A stretch of 64,000 bases of DNA from JBBKWH01 sp037968855. GTDB taxonomy: Bacteria > Pseudomonadota > Gammaproteobacteria > Pseudomonadales > Moraxellaceae. The stretch lies in contig JBBKWH010000070.1 of NCBI GenBank assembly GCA_037968855.1, forward strand, positions 1 through 64,000, read 5' to 3'. The position numbers and the translations under genes were made by a program. Within the stretch, counting starts at the first letter, position 1. Every line of letters starts with the position of its first letter. Of the stretch, positions 51,951 through 62,794 are shown piece after piece. The notes beneath the pieces were generated by a model. That model searched no databases. It saw only the letters and a program-made list of their open reading frames with translations, and was not told the origin of the DNA.

Positions 51951-53432
51951 TCACTCCTCGCGGGTGGCGCGCAGCACTTCTTCTAGAGTGGTTCGACCCT
52001 GACGAACTTTACGCAAACCATCTTGGCGAATCGACGGGGCCAAGCGTCGAGCATAGGCTTCTAGCTCATGCTCAGCCGACTCGCTATGCACCAAACGACG
52101 CATCGCATCATCAACCGGCACCACCTCGTAGATGGCGGTTCGGCCATTAAAACCCGATTGATTACAGCGTTCACAACCGACCGGAATCGGCAGACGCTCG
52201 TCTTCAATCGACGGCAGTTCATTAAACAGTCCTTCCTCGACATAGTCCGCCTCACGCCACGTCACGCAATGTGGACACAAGGTACGCACCAAACGCTGGG
52301 CAATCACCCCAATGAGTGACGACGACAACAAAAACGGCTCAATGCCCATATCTTTGAGACGCGTCACCGCACCCACCGCCGTGTTGGTGTGCAAAGTTGA
52401 CAGCACCAAGTGACCGGTTAAAGACGCTTGCACGGCAATTTCGGCGGTTTCTAAATCACGAATCTCACCGACCATGACCACGTCCGGATCTTGGCGCAAC
52501 ATGGCACGCAAACTACGGGCAAAGGTCATATCCACTTTGGTGTTGACCTGCGTTTGGCCAATCCCTTCGAGCTGATACTCAATCGGATCTTCGGCGGTCA
52601 AAATATTGCGTGTGTTGTCGTTCAGGTCACTCAGCGCGGCATATAGGGTGGTGGTTTTACCCGAGCCGGTTGGCCCAGTCACCAAAATAATGCCATGTGG
52701 CCGATGGATCAGGCTGGTCAGACGCTCGTAGTCACCGGTCTCTAGGCCCAAGTGCGACATATTAAGACGCCCCGCTTGCTTGTCTAGCAAACGCATCACC
52801 ACCCGCTCACCATGACTGGCGGGCAAGGTCGATACCCGCACATCCACTTCACGACCGGCCAGCCGTAGCGAAATCCGGCCATCTTGTGGCACGCGTTTTT
52901 CGGCAATATCCAGCTTGGCCATGACTTTAATCCGTGAGATCAACAACGGCGCAAGCTCGCGACGTGGCTGGACAATTTCGCGTAATTGACCATCGACTCG
53001 TAAGCGTACCGACAAGCGACGCTCAAAGGTTTCGATATGAATATCCGATGCACCCAAGCGAATCGCCTCAGACAGCAAGGCATTAATCAAGCGAATGATC
53101 GGCGCATCATCCTCTTGATCCATCAGATCTTCGGCTTCGGGCAATTGATCAGCCAAACTGAGCAAATCAGGATGGTCTTCTAAGCCTGCGGCAACTTGTT
53201 GTGATTCGCCGGTATCGCCCGCATACGCGCCCGCGAGTAAGCGGCCAAACTCATCATCGGTGACCGAGACAAAACGCGCCGGTTGACCGAGCAAACGTCT
53301 GGCTTCATTTAAAGCAGGTAATGGCGCATTTTCGCGCAGCACAATAATCGGCTGCTCACCTTCAAATTGCAGCAAAACGCCATGACGCTTGGCAAAACTA
53401 TAAGGAAGCTGACCTTGTCTTAACAATTGCAC
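51951..53432 (-). CDS. gspE: Type II secretion ATPase GspE
   Basis: A 493-residue assembly ATPase. The start is GTG at 53432 with GGAA upstream. Walker A is GPTGSGKTTTL, the Asp and His boxes are around residues 290-340 (GEIRDLETAEIAVQASLTGH), and the tetracysteine zinc domain is CPHC...CERC. The N-terminal domain binds GspL in the full system. It is separated from gspFG by about 10 kb. Confidence 0.95.
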   Translation of the reverse strand: MQLLRQGQLPYSFAKRHGVLLQFEGEQPIIVLRENAPLPALNEARRLLGQPARFVSVTDDEFGRLLAGAYAGDTGESQQVAAGLEDHPDLLSLADQLPEAEDLMDQEDDAPIIRLINALLSEAIRLGASDIHIETFERRLSVRLRVDGQLREIVQPRRELAPLLISRIKVMAKLDIAEKRVPQDGRISLRLAGREVDVRVSTLPASHGERVVMRLLDKQAGRLNMSHLGLETGDYERLTSLIHRPHGIILVTGPTGSGKTTTLYAALSDLNDNTRNILTAEDPIEYQLEGIGQTQVNTKVDMTFARSLRAMLRQDPDVVMVGEIRDLETAEIAVQASLTGHLVLSTLHTNTAVGAVTRLKDMGIEPFLLSSSLIGVIAQRLVRTLCPHCVTWREADYVEEGLFNELPSIEDERLPIPVGCERCNQSGFNGRTAIYEVVPVDDAMRRLVHSESAEHELEAYARRLAPSIRQDGLRKVRQGRTTLEEVLRATREE

Positions 53433-53589
53433 GGCGAATTCCGTTCGTGTGAGGTTTTATGCAGTGTACTGTAAGGGCGCTTGACCGCAAAGCAAGCTGG
53501 CTGTTTCAATTTGGCCCGAATTGATCTGCTTTGATCGTTAATGGCTGGTTTTGCAACACAGCACTGGTTTTTTTGCTCAAGGATTTTAT

Positions 53590-54408
53590 ATGTCTGATGA
53601 CACGCCCCAGTCAGAACGCTTTGCGTTGCAGTGGTGGGGAGAACATCCGTTTAAAATTGGCCAAACTCGCGTCTGGAAATTAGGGTCATTGTTGCTACGT
53701 CTTACACGCGGCTTGCACGAATGGCAGCTCGAATATCATCGCCCACGCTACCAAGAATACAGCGAACAAGACTGGCATATGCTACCGCCAGATTATGACC
53801 TGAGCACCAAGCCGATGGTGCTACAGCGCTATTTGTTTTCCAAAACCCCCGATACCTTTACTTTATTGCCTCGTTTGGCGGATCGCTCGGTCGTGGTCAA
53901 ACCAATTAATCCAATTTTTATTGCCGCAGGCCAACAGGTCACCATGTACGTGAGCACACCGCTATGGATTTCGGGTTATAGCGGCAAACAAAAAGAACCG
54001 TTATTTGATCTGCCTGTCATGCGGCCCAACGACAGTTGGTTTGGCCCCAACACCTTAAAAGGTGAAATCTGCTATGCCACGCCAGTGTTTGGCCGGACTG
54101 ACTTGGCCTTACTGCCTACGCATGCATTTTGGGCCGTAACGCCGGTACACTTTCGCAATACCAGCAGCGCGCAGCTACAGTTAGAACGCATGAATCTCCC
54201 CGTACCTGCGCTGCCCTTGTTTCAAAGTTTGGACACTGGTCGGTTGTGGACCTCACAAATTGATGTCACCCAAGAATCCTCGCACAAAGCACCACGGATT
54301 CGGATCGATCACCGCACGCCCTCGCAAGCCGGTAAAGTGCGGTTTATCAATCCACCACGTAATCCCGAAAGCAGCTTGTTTCGGATGTTTGATACGTTTT
54401 TTGATTAA
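53590..54408 (+). CDS. DUF432-like protein next to mechanosensitive channel
   Basis: A 272-residue soluble protein. The start at 53590 (MSDDTPQSERF) has AAGGA upstream. No signal peptide or membrane helix is visible. It is rich in aromatic residues and beta strands; VVVKPINPIFIAAGQQVTMYVSTPLWISGYS and RPNDSWFGPNTLKGEICYA are the segments that look conserved. The sequence and its place beside an MscS gene fit DUF432, a family found in archaea and bacteria beside MscS channels. Function unknown. It is 53 bp upstream of the MscS gene on the same strand. Confidence 0.65.
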   Translation: MSDDTPQSERFALQWWGEHPFKIGQTRVWKLGSLLLRLTRGLHEWQLEYHRPRYQEYSEQDWHMLPPDYDLSTKPMVLQRYLFSKTPDTFTLLPRLADRSVVVKPINPIFIAAGQQVTMYVSTPLWISGYSGKQKEPLFDLPVMRPNDSWFGPNTLKGEICYATPVFGRTDLALLPTHAFWAVTPVHFRNTSSAQLQLERMNLPVPALPLFQSLDTGRLWTSQIDVTQESSHKAPRIRIDHRTPSQAGKVRFINPPRNPESSLFRMFDTFFD

Positions 54409-54461
54409 ATCGTTTTTCCACTACGCCATACACGCCGCCGCCAGACTCAGGATGCACCACG

Positions 54462-55361
54462 ATGGACTTCGATTTTACTGCTCAGATGAGTAGCATGTTA
54501 GGACGCTTATCGGCGTTTTTTACCAGCAACAAAATGGAAGACCTCCTCACAGGCACCTTATTGATCATGTTTGGTTTTGTGGCGGCCAAACTGATCAGTA
54601 ATGCCTTTGTACGCACTATGGGCATGCGTTTTAATCTGCATCAAAAGCAGATTTGGAGCCGTGGTATTTTTTACTTTATTTTTCTGCTGTTTGTGATTTC
54701 TGGCCTGCGTGAAATGGGCTTTAAGCTCAGTGTGTTTTTGGGCGCAGCGGGCATTTTGACGGTGGCGATTGGCTTTGCTTCCCAAACCTCAGCCTCTAAC
54801 TTGATCAGCGGATTATTTTTGATTGGCGAAGGGCCGTTTGAAATTGGCGATTATATTCAAGTAGACAAAATTGAAGGCGAAGTGCTGTCGATTGATCTGC
54901 TGTCGGTCAAGTTACGCACGCTGGATAATATTTATATTCGCCTGCCCAATGAGCAACTGATCAAAACGCCAGTGCAAAACCTGACGCGCTTTCCGATTCG
55001 CCGTGTGCCAATCACTTTGGCTTTATCGCACCACGAAAACATCGACCGCGTCCGCAAGGTTCTGCTGCAACTCACCTCAGAATATCCCTTGGCACTCAAC
55101 GACCCACACCCTGATATTTTAGTGCAGCGCTTTCGTGAATCCAACATCGAACTGTTGTTTGGCGTCTGGACACAAAAAGAGCATTTTTTACAAGTACGCG
55201 ACGAGATGCACGAGGTGATCAAAGATGGCTTTAAGCGGCATGGGATTATTATTCAATTGCCGCAAATCACCATCCATCAAAATGCACCGATCCAACCGCT
55301 ACAAGCCAGCAACTATGTGCCCTTACATGACGCACAACACGACAAACATTCTGGCACTTGA
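54462..55361 (+). CDS. MscS-family mechanosensitive ion channel
   Basis: A 299-residue channel. Three hydrophobic helices in the first 110 residues are followed by the pore helix and beta domain: GAAGILTVAIGFASQTSASNLISG matches TM3 and its bend of E. coli MscS, then GPFEIGDYIQV and LRTLDNIYIRLPNEQLI. It protects against hypo-osmotic shock. It lies in a likely operon with the DUF432-like gene. Confidence 0.93.
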   Translation: MDFDFTAQMSSMLGRLSAFFTSNKMEDLLTGTLLIMFGFVAAKLISNAFVRTMGMRFNLHQKQIWSRGIFYFIFLLFVISGLREMGFKLSVFLGAAGILTVAIGFASQTSASNLISGLFLIGEGPFEIGDYIQVDKIEGEVLSIDLLSVKLRTLDNIYIRLPNEQLIKTPVQNLTRFPIRRVPITLALSHHENIDRVRKVLLQLTSEYPLALNDPHPDILVQRFRESNIELLFGVWTQKEHFLQVRDEMHEVIKDGFKRHGIIIQLPQITIHQNAPIQPLQASNYVPLHDAQHDKHSGT

Positions 55362-55373
55362 CCCATCCAGCCA

Positions 55374-56735
55374 TCAATCCGCAGAGGGTTTGTCTGATGT
55401 TTTATCTAGGCCCCGAATCACGTTGACCGCCAACACCGCCAATACCAACACCATCAGCAGCAAAAATCCCCATAAGCCATAGCGACGCCATGGCGTTGGC
55501 GTGGCAAGGGTAGTCAATTCGCCAATCGTTGCTGGTTGAGCTGTCGGTAAAGGACTGGGCAAGACCGATAACGGCAAACTGATTTGTGGATACACCAACA
55601 ACCGATAAGGTGCTTCACCTTGGGCCAAAAACCACAGTTCGCGCTTGGGCATAATGGCTAGCGCCTGCATTGCGCCAACTGGCCCTTGACCGACCAAACG
55701 CCAATCGCTGGCTTGTTGAGGCGTTTGCCAACTGACCCGATTTTGTTCGGCAGCTTGTCCGGCAGGTGGATATTGCCAATGGTACAAACTGGCTTGGCGA
55801 ATGGTCTGCCAGCGCGGTTTTAGATCGCTGGCGGTCTGAGTTTGCATCTGTACATCAAAGGTCCAGACCTGATCCATCGGAATCTGCCATTGCCAACCAA
55901 GCACGGGCCAAGCCTGTGGCAAATGCACCTGCCATTGGCCTAACTGAGCGCTTGGCTCAAAGCGAACTGCTTGGGTTTGTACTTGTGCTTGGGCAGCCGG
56001 TTGGTCTTGCAAAATCACCGATTGCAGCGCCACTGGCTCAGATAGATGCAATCGCCAGTAGCGATAATGGCCCATCGGTGCAAGGGTATTTTGCCGCACC
56101 ACTTTGCCTGACTCATCGGTGGTTTGCAGCACACTCCCCGACCCCGCTGCCTGCCAATCGACCAAATCATCACTGCCTTCGATCTGTACCGTCACGGCCA
56201 AATTTTGGCTTGGCCACGTCAGGATTAAACGGCGACTGCCCTCCGTTAAGGTCTCACTATCAAGATGTGGATTGGGTAAAACCAGTAACCACGTTTGGTC
56301 TGTATCGGTTGCTGTCGTGCTGTCTAGCGCTAGATCAGGCCATTGGATCATGGCCCGTGTCTGACCCGACTCTAGCTGCAATTTGACACCCAACGCCTGA
56401 TCTGGGTTGAGCTGTGCTGCCGCAGGCCAACGATATAAACCTAAAGGATGCTGATGCACACGAGCCGTTTGCATCGGCGTGACCATCCGCATCGGCATCA
56501 CTTGATCGCGGGCATCCACCACCCGTAACGCCTGCTCCGACAGTCCATACACCGCTGCAACCGCATCCGGTGGCAAATCCACCCGCTGCACCCCTGCGCC
56601 AGTCACCTGTAAACGGGCTTGCTGACTGATCGGTGTGGCGGCCCAACTGGGCAGACTGATCGACAACGTGAGCAAGCCCATGCATAACCCAACATGCCAA
56701 GTATTGCCGTCCTGTCTTAAATTTTCATGGCTCAT
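55374..56735 (-). CDS. DUF3999 family protein
   Basis: A 453-residue protein with an N-terminal signal (ending SWA) and one C-terminal hydrophobic helix (about residues 425-445) followed by a short tail. The start at 56735 has AGGA eight bases upstream; the frame extends 11 codons further into the DUF2339 gene. The body is beta-rich and has the LVDWQAAGSGSVLQ and HYRYWRLHLSEP segments of the DUF3999 family. It follows the DUF2339 gene directly, the usual pairing. Function unknown; a role in the envelope is inferred. Confidence 0.88.
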   Translation of the reverse strand: MSHENLRQDGNTWHVGLCMGLLTLSISLPSWAATPISQQARLQVTGAGVQRVDLPPDAVAAVYGLSEQALRVVDARDQVMPMRMVTPMQTARVHQHPLGLYRWPAAAQLNPDQALGVKLQLESGQTRAMIQWPDLALDSTTATDTDQTWLLVLPNPHLDSETLTEGSRRLILTWPSQNLAVTVQIEGSDDLVDWQAAGSGSVLQTTDESGKVVRQNTLAPMGHYRYWRLHLSEPVALQSVILQDQPAAQAQVQTQAVRFEPSAQLGQWQVHLPQAWPVLGWQWQIPMDQVWTFDVQMQTQTASDLKPRWQTIRQASLYHWQYPPAGQAAEQNRVSWQTPQQASDWRLVGQGPVGAMQALAIMPKRELWFLAQGEAPYRLLVYPQISLPLSVLPSPLPTAQPATIGELTTLATPTPWRRYGLWGFLLLMVLVLAVLAVNVIRGLDKTSDKPSAD

Positions 56736-56745
56736 TAGACTGATC

Positions 56746-59706
56746 CTATTGATTGTTTTTATCATCATTGGGCTGACTCAGATCGCTGACCGACTCATCC
56801 GATGCTGGGGGCAATGGGGCCAAATAACCAATCACCAGCATGATCAAGCCCGCCCCAATAAACGAAATCACCCGTGCAATCGCTGCCACATTGGATAGAT
56901 CGACCAACAGCAACTTGATCACCACCAGCGACAACAAACCAATACCGGCCACCCAGACCACCCGTCCTTGCGGCAAGCGCCCTCGACTCGAGAGCACCGT
57001 CAGCAGCAAGGCCATTAAGGTCCAGACAATGGTCAAACTGGTCTGCACGCTATCGGACGACCACGCCCCTGACGTCCACAGTGGTGTGCCAATCCATTGA
57101 TGCAGACTGCGCACCACCATACTGCTCAGACTAACAAACACCACCAAGCCCACACCCAGCAACATTGGCAAGCGCATCTGCGCGACCACATCGCGTTGCA
57201 CAGCCAGTGCTGCAAACAGCAGGATCAGGCCAAGGGTGATATCGAGTGGATTGATCACCGGCACATACGGCAAGCCCCACATCTGACCACTGGCGCTGGC
57301 ATTCACCGCTAGCGCCCACAGGCCCATCGGTATTAAGACGATCCACACCACATCACGACGCACTTGCGCCACATCAAACCATGCCGATTGCACACGGCTA
57401 TAACTGAGCCACAGCATCACGCAAACGGGCAAAATGACAGGACTAATCGGTTGCAAGCTCGGCCAGAGGGTATCGGGCAATAAGGCCAGCAACAGCAAGG
57501 CCGATAGCAATGCCAACGCCTGATCAACGCGAGTATTGACGGCCATCTCAGTGGATACATTCACTCGCTGCAAACGCATCAACGCATAGGCCCACAACGC
57601 CAACAGCACCACTGATGCCAGCCACAGCATCGCCAGCAAAAACCCGCTGGCCTGATACGGCATCGCCATCAGCGTCGCCAACAAGAAAAATGTAGCCATC
57701 GGCCACATCACCCGCGTACTCATCTGTAACGCAGGCCAAACCAATTGACGCAACGCCATTAACGATACTGCACCGATCAGCAGCACATCACCGACCAAAC
57801 GCAGCGTCTCTGGCTGTAGCAGCCATAGCGTTAAACCAAACTGCCGCCAGCTTTGTTCTAGCAACAGCACACTCATCAACAAACCAACCAGCATCACCAC
57901 TGTTGATGCACCTGTCGGCATACGATGCGCCACCGTTTGATCTATCGCAGAATCGGCCACTGGATTAGACCCATCGCCCTGCCATAGCACTGGCCGTAAA
58001 AACAACGCCGAAATCCACACCGCTACCGTCAAAACCAATAATCCCATCCACTGACCAGTCGCCTGTGGGGCAAACCAGACCCACACCAACAAGGCCGCGC
58101 TAATGACCTGCAAGCCCAGACCAAATAGCACCGGCCAATAGCGTATCTGCCGTTGACCAATCCAGACCAGCGCTGCACCTTGCACCGCCCAACCCACCGA
58201 GGTCCACCGCGCATCCAACGCCAGCGGCAACACCAAGGCCAAAAATCCCACCCCAAGCGCCAATGTGCCTTCGGTCAACAAGCGCATGCCACTGCCTTGA
58301 CGCAACAAGTGCTTGCCCAATAACAAATACAACAACGACAAGCACGCACTACTGATCGCCAAGGCATACGGCAAATCGTGCAGCAAGCCCGCCTGCAAGC
58401 CAAAACCCAACAACGGCACCCCAAACAGCAACCCGCTATCCACCACCGGAATCGGCGCGATTTGTTGCTCTGTTTGCTGGCCTGTTTGCTCATATATGTA
58501 CAGCGATGCTGAACTTTGAGCCGCGACCAACTGCTGGCTATAACGCACCGCCATAAACACATACAACGCCAAATGGGCCAGCAACAAGCCTTCCAACGGC
58601 CAGCGCAAAGCCGGATTAAATTGCTGCCAGCCCCAAAATCCAGCCAAGCCAAACGTCACCGTCGCACCCAGCAAATTCAGTACTTTCCACGTCCGATAAT
58701 GCGCAATCCACGCCATCGCCACGTTGAGCAACAAGTAATAACTAAACAAGCCCACCACATTGCCGCTATGGGTCGAGGTCAAAATCGGTGCTAAGAATGC
58801 GCCACCAAACGCCAATAACGCCAACGGCAAGGCATCTTGCCGCACTGCCAGCGCCGCCGAAATCGCCGCCAACACTGCCAGCAGAGCAAAGGTCAACGAC
58901 GACGGCAATAATTGATACAAGCGAAACGCCGCAAATAAGGTCAAATATAAGGTCGCAAGACCCGCCCCCTGCACACTTAAAGCATAGCCACGCCGCCGCT
59001 CACGCAAATAAACACCCAAACCAGTCAACGCGACCCCGCCAGCCGCGACCAAGGCCAAACGCAACTCAATCGGCACATCAATATAGTCATTGGCCAACCG
59101 CAGCAACAACACCACGCCCACCAACAACACCAACACGCCAATCCGTACAATTAGATTGCCACCAGTAAACCACTGCATCAGCGACTGCCACACCGAGGTC
59201 ACCACCGACAACGACTGCTCGTCTGGTTCTAAGGCAGTGGTCTGACGGGTCTTGATCGGAGAGGTGGTCACCATTGGTGAACGGATCGGCGGTGGCATTT
59301 GGGCGGATGCTGGCGTCTGTGGTTGCGCTTGATTGCCCTGTGTAAACGGCCAATCGGCTGGTGCAGAGAAGGGATCACGCTCTGCGCTAGGGGTGATAGA
59401 GGGCGTCACAGGTGGTGATGGTGGAGCTAAGGTCGCATCTAAAGTCGGCGGGCCTAGATCGGTCGCTGGTACTGAATCTGCGACCATTGGATCGAGTTCA
59501 ACAGGATCGACCACTTCTGCTACAGATGCTGATACGGGTGCGCTGGCCTGTGATAACTTGGCCACTTGACGCTCAAGCCGTTGCATCCGTGCGATCAATT
59601 GATCATGCACGTGCTGGCTGCGTCGATAGACTTTAAGCGCCAATATTATCGGCAACAGCCACACAAACAGCAGCAGCAACACCACGCCAGACCAAATCAT
59701 CTTCAT
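56746..59706 (-). CDS. DUF2339 polytopic membrane protein
   Basis: A 986-residue protein with one N-terminal membrane helix, a coiled-coil stretch (LIARMQRLERQVAKLSQ), a Pro/Ala/Thr-rich linker to about residue 150, and then more than twenty hydrophobic helices. This is the layout of the DUF2339 family. It is paired with DUF3999 as in other Pseudomonadales. Function unknown. The start may be two codons later (59700). Confidence 0.9.
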   Translation of the reverse strand: MKMIWSGVVLLLLFVWLLPIILALKVYRRSQHVHDQLIARMQRLERQVAKLSQASAPVSASVAEVVDPVELDPMVADSVPATDLGPPTLDATLAPPSPPVTPSITPSAERDPFSAPADWPFTQGNQAQPQTPASAQMPPPIRSPMVTTSPIKTRQTTALEPDEQSLSVVTSVWQSLMQWFTGGNLIVRIGVLVLLVGVVLLLRLANDYIDVPIELRLALVAAGGVALTGLGVYLRERRRGYALSVQGAGLATLYLTLFAAFRLYQLLPSSLTFALLAVLAAISAALAVRQDALPLALLAFGGAFLAPILTSTHSGNVVGLFSYYLLLNVAMAWIAHYRTWKVLNLLGATVTFGLAGFWGWQQFNPALRWPLEGLLLAHLALYVFMAVRYSQQLVAAQSSASLYIYEQTGQQTEQQIAPIPVVDSGLLFGVPLLGFGLQAGLLHDLPYALAISSACLSLLYLLLGKHLLRQGSGMRLLTEGTLALGVGFLALVLPLALDARWTSVGWAVQGAALVWIGQRQIRYWPVLFGLGLQVISAALLVWVWFAPQATGQWMGLLVLTVAVWISALFLRPVLWQGDGSNPVADSAIDQTVAHRMPTGASTVVMLVGLLMSVLLLEQSWRQFGLTLWLLQPETLRLVGDVLLIGAVSLMALRQLVWPALQMSTRVMWPMATFFLLATLMAMPYQASGFLLAMLWLASVVLLALWAYALMRLQRVNVSTEMAVNTRVDQALALLSALLLLALLPDTLWPSLQPISPVILPVCVMLWLSYSRVQSAWFDVAQVRRDVVWIVLIPMGLWALAVNASASGQMWGLPYVPVINPLDITLGLILLFAALAVQRDVVAQMRLPMLLGVGLVVFVSLSSMVVRSLHQWIGTPLWTSGAWSSDSVQTSLTIVWTLMALLLTVLSSRGRLPQGRVVWVAGIGLLSLVVIKLLLVDLSNVAAIARVISFIGAGLIMLVIGYLAPLPPASDESVSDLSQPNDDKNNQ

Positions 59707-59919
59707 TATCCTGATGACCCGATGATCATCTTTATGTCTATTTGCCCCGATCCTAACGTGTTTTTCTCGCGATTGCTGTGCCCTGTAAGGCCATAGTCGG
59801 CATCATCTGGCATACATCCATTGATCCAAGAATGGTCAATTGCTTGATACAAGGCCGTGTAGCAGCCTCGTTTCGCGTTACCATAGCCACCAACTTTTTT
59901 GTCCACGTCTGGAGCCGCC

Positions 59920-62679
59920 ATGCCCCCCTTCATTCTGGTCGATGGCTCGTATTATCTGTTTCGGGCCTTTCATGCCCTGCCACCGTTGACCAATAAAGAT
60001 GGTATGCAAACCAACGCGGTCAAAGGCGCGCTGTCTGCTTTAAATAAACTGATGCGTCGCTTTGAACCCACCCACATGGCCGTGGTGTTTGATACGCCAG
60101 AACCGACTTTTCGGCACGAACTCTCCGCCGACTACAAAGCACACCGCCCTGCTATGCCATCCGAACTATCGGTGCAAATCCCGTATTTGCATAACGTGAT
60201 TCGTGCGCTGGGCATTCCACTGCTGCTGATGCCGGGTGCAGAAGCCGATGATCTGATTGGCACCTTAGCCAAACGTGCCTGTATTGAAGGCCATCACGTG
60301 CTGATTTCAACCGGCGACAAAGACATGTGTCAGTTGGTGGATGATCACGTCAAGCTCGAAGACAGCTTTAAAGACAAAGTCATGGACTATGACGCGGTGG
60401 TGGAAAAATTTGGTGTGCGTCCGGATCAAATTATTGATTATCTGACTCTGATGGGCGATGCCTCCGATGGCATTAAAGGCATTCCAAAAGTTGGCGCAAA
60501 AACCGCCACCAAACTGCTGCAACAATACGGCACCATCGCCGGTATTTTAGAACACATCGACGAGATCAAAGGCGCGGTCGGCAACAGCCTGCGCGAACAT
60601 GCACACGAAATACCGCTCAATCACCAACTGGCCTCGATTGTCTGTGACTTGCCGTTAGAACTCGATTGGCACGAACTTAAACTGGCCGCACCCAACGTGC
60701 CAGAACTCAAGCGCCTGTATAGCGAACTGGATTTTAAGGGACTATTACAATCGATTGAACACCCCAATCATCCAGACAATCTGAGTGCGAGCCCAAGCGC
60801 TCACACTGCACCAGCACCAGATGGCAACGACGTGCCAGCGGTACTGGATACGGATAATCCATCAGCAACCGATGCAGTGATCGACACCCAATGGCATACC
60901 ATCCTGACCCAAGCTGACTTTGATGCCTTATTTGCCCGCCTAAGCCAAGCCGAACAGTTTGTCATCGATACCGAAACCACCAGCCTTGACTGGCGGCAAG
61001 CACGGATTGTCGGTCTGTCGTTTGCCTTGCAAGCACACGAAGCGTTTTATATTCCGCTGGCACACGACTATTTGGGCGCACCAGAACAGCTTGATCGCGA
61101 CACCATCTTGTTCCAACTCAAACCGATCCTCGAAAACAACCTAATCGGCAAGATTGGCCAGCACCTCAAATATGACGCCCACGTACTCAACAATCACGGC
61201 ATTACCCTGCAAGGCTGGGTGTTTGACACCATGCTGGCGTCTTATGTGATCAACCCGACCGCCACACGCCACGGCATGGATGATCTGGCCAAGCACTATT
61301 TGGGCTATAGCACCACCACGTTTGAAGATGTGGCGGGCAAAGGGGTCAAGCAACTGACTTTTAATCAAGTCGAGATCGAAAAAGCCGCGCCGTATGCCTG
61401 CGAAGATGCCGACATTACCTATCGTTTATACGACCTGTTTCGTCAACAATTGATCGAACTGCCTGCACAGCAGCAACTCTTGGTTGATATAGAACTGCCC
61501 ACCGCACAGATTTTGGGCGAGATGGAAAACAATGGCATCGCCTTAGACACCGATGAGCTGACTCGCTTAGGCCAACGCTTTGAACAACAGATGCAGCAGA
61601 TTGAAATCAGTGCGCACGACCTAGCCGGACAAGCCTTTAATGTGTCATCGCCCAAACAACTCGGCGAGATTTTATTTGATACGCTCGGTGTAGCGGGTGG
61701 CAAAAAAACCGCGTCTGGGCAATATGCCACCGGCGAGAGCGTACTGGAAAAAATCGACCATCCGCTGGCCGCTACCGTGCTGGAATATCGTGGACTAGCC
61801 AAGCTCAAAAGCACCTACACCGACCGTCTGGTCGAACAAGCCGATCCAGTCAGCCATCGCGTGCATACCAGTTACCATCAAGCCAACACCTCGACCGGTC
61901 GCCTGTCCTCATCTGATCCTAATTTACAAAACATCCCGATTCGCAACGACACAGGCCGGCTAATTCGCCGTGCCTTTATTGCTCCCACAGGTCGCGTGTT
62001 ATTGGCCGCCGACTACTCGCAAATCGAACTGCGTTTGATGGCGCATTTTTCGCAAGATGCCGCCTTGCTCAACGCCTTCCGCGAGGGCAAAGACATTCAC
62101 CAAGCCACAGCCGCCGAAGTGCTTGGCATCGCCCTAGAAGACGTGACCAACGAGCAACGCCGTCAAGCCAAAGCGATTAACTTTGGCTTGCTGTACGGCA
62201 TGTCATCGTTTGGTCTGGCCAAGCAACTCAAGTTGTCGCGCAGCGAATCGCAGTCATATATCAACCTGTACTTTGCCCGCTACCCTGGTGTGCTGGCCTA
62301 TATGGAACGCACCCGCGCCCAAGCCGCCGCACAGGGTTATGTCAGCACGCTCATGGGCCGTCGTTTATACACCCCAGACATTCACGCCCGCGCGCCAATG
62401 ATTCGCCAAGCCGCCGAACGTGCTGCGATTAACGCCCCACTGCAAGGCTCGGCTGCTGATATCATCAAACTGGCGATGATCGCAGTAGACCGGATTCTGC
62501 CCAAAGACCAAGCCAAAATGCTGCTACAAGTACATGATGAACTGGTATTTGAAGTCGATACCGATCTGGCCCCACACCTGATTCCTGTGATCCGCGACGC
62601 CATGCAAAGCGTAGTCGCCATTGACGTGCCGCTGGTAGTCGATATTGGTCAAGGCCAAAACTGGGATGACGCGCACTAA
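59920..62679 (+). CDS. polA: DNA polymerase I
   Basis: A 919-residue DNA polymerase I for Okazaki-fragment processing and repair. The start at 59920 (MPPFILVDGSYYLFRAFHAL) has GGAG upstream. The 5'-3' exonuclease is residues 1-290. The 3'-5' proofreading domain has an intact DTETTSLDW near residue 350. The polymerase domain has DYSQIELRLMAHFSQD, the O-helix RRQAKAINFGLLYGMS and VHDELVFEV. No anomaly. Confidence 0.97.
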   Translation: MPPFILVDGSYYLFRAFHALPPLTNKDGMQTNAVKGALSALNKLMRRFEPTHMAVVFDTPEPTFRHELSADYKAHRPAMPSELSVQIPYLHNVIRALGIPLLLMPGAEADDLIGTLAKRACIEGHHVLISTGDKDMCQLVDDHVKLEDSFKDKVMDYDAVVEKFGVRPDQIIDYLTLMGDASDGIKGIPKVGAKTATKLLQQYGTIAGILEHIDEIKGAVGNSLREHAHEIPLNHQLASIVCDLPLELDWHELKLAAPNVPELKRLYSELDFKGLLQSIEHPNHPDNLSASPSAHTAPAPDGNDVPAVLDTDNPSATDAVIDTQWHTILTQADFDALFARLSQAEQFVIDTETTSLDWRQARIVGLSFALQAHEAFYIPLAHDYLGAPEQLDRDTILFQLKPILENNLIGKIGQHLKYDAHVLNNHGITLQGWVFDTMLASYVINPTATRHGMDDLAKHYLGYSTTTFEDVAGKGVKQLTFNQVEIEKAAPYACEDADITYRLYDLFRQQLIELPAQQQLLVDIELPTAQILGEMENNGIALDTDELTRLGQRFEQQMQQIEISAHDLAGQAFNVSSPKQLGEILFDTLGVAGGKKTASGQYATGESVLEKIDHPLAATVLEYRGLAKLKSTYTDRLVEQADPVSHRVHTSYHQANTSTGRLSSSDPNLQNIPIRNDTGRLIRRAFIAPTGRVLLAADYSQIELRLMAHFSQDAALLNAFREGKDIHQATAAEVLGIALEDVTNEQRRQAKAINFGLLYGMSSFGLAKQLKLSRSESQSYINLYFARYPGVLAYMERTRAQAAAQGYVSTLMGRRLYTPDIHARAPMIRQAAERAAINAPLQGSAADIIKLAMIAVDRILPKDQAKMLLQVHDELVFEVDTDLAPHLIPVIRDAMQSVVAIDVPLVVDIGQGQNWDDAH

Positions 62680-62794
62680 ACCAAAATGAAGTGTTTTTTG
62701 CAGGGATGCCTGAGTGCAATTGTTCGAGCCTGAGCAGCACTGCTGCGCAAGGGCGAGTTTTGCACGAAAACGCCTCGCCACAGTGTTGCTCGTG

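Noticed and set aside
58516..59168. Plus-strand frames opposite the DUF2339 gene
   Set aside because: They are His/Gln/Pro/Thr-rich, as expected from the antisense of a membrane-helix-rich gene, and have no start signals.
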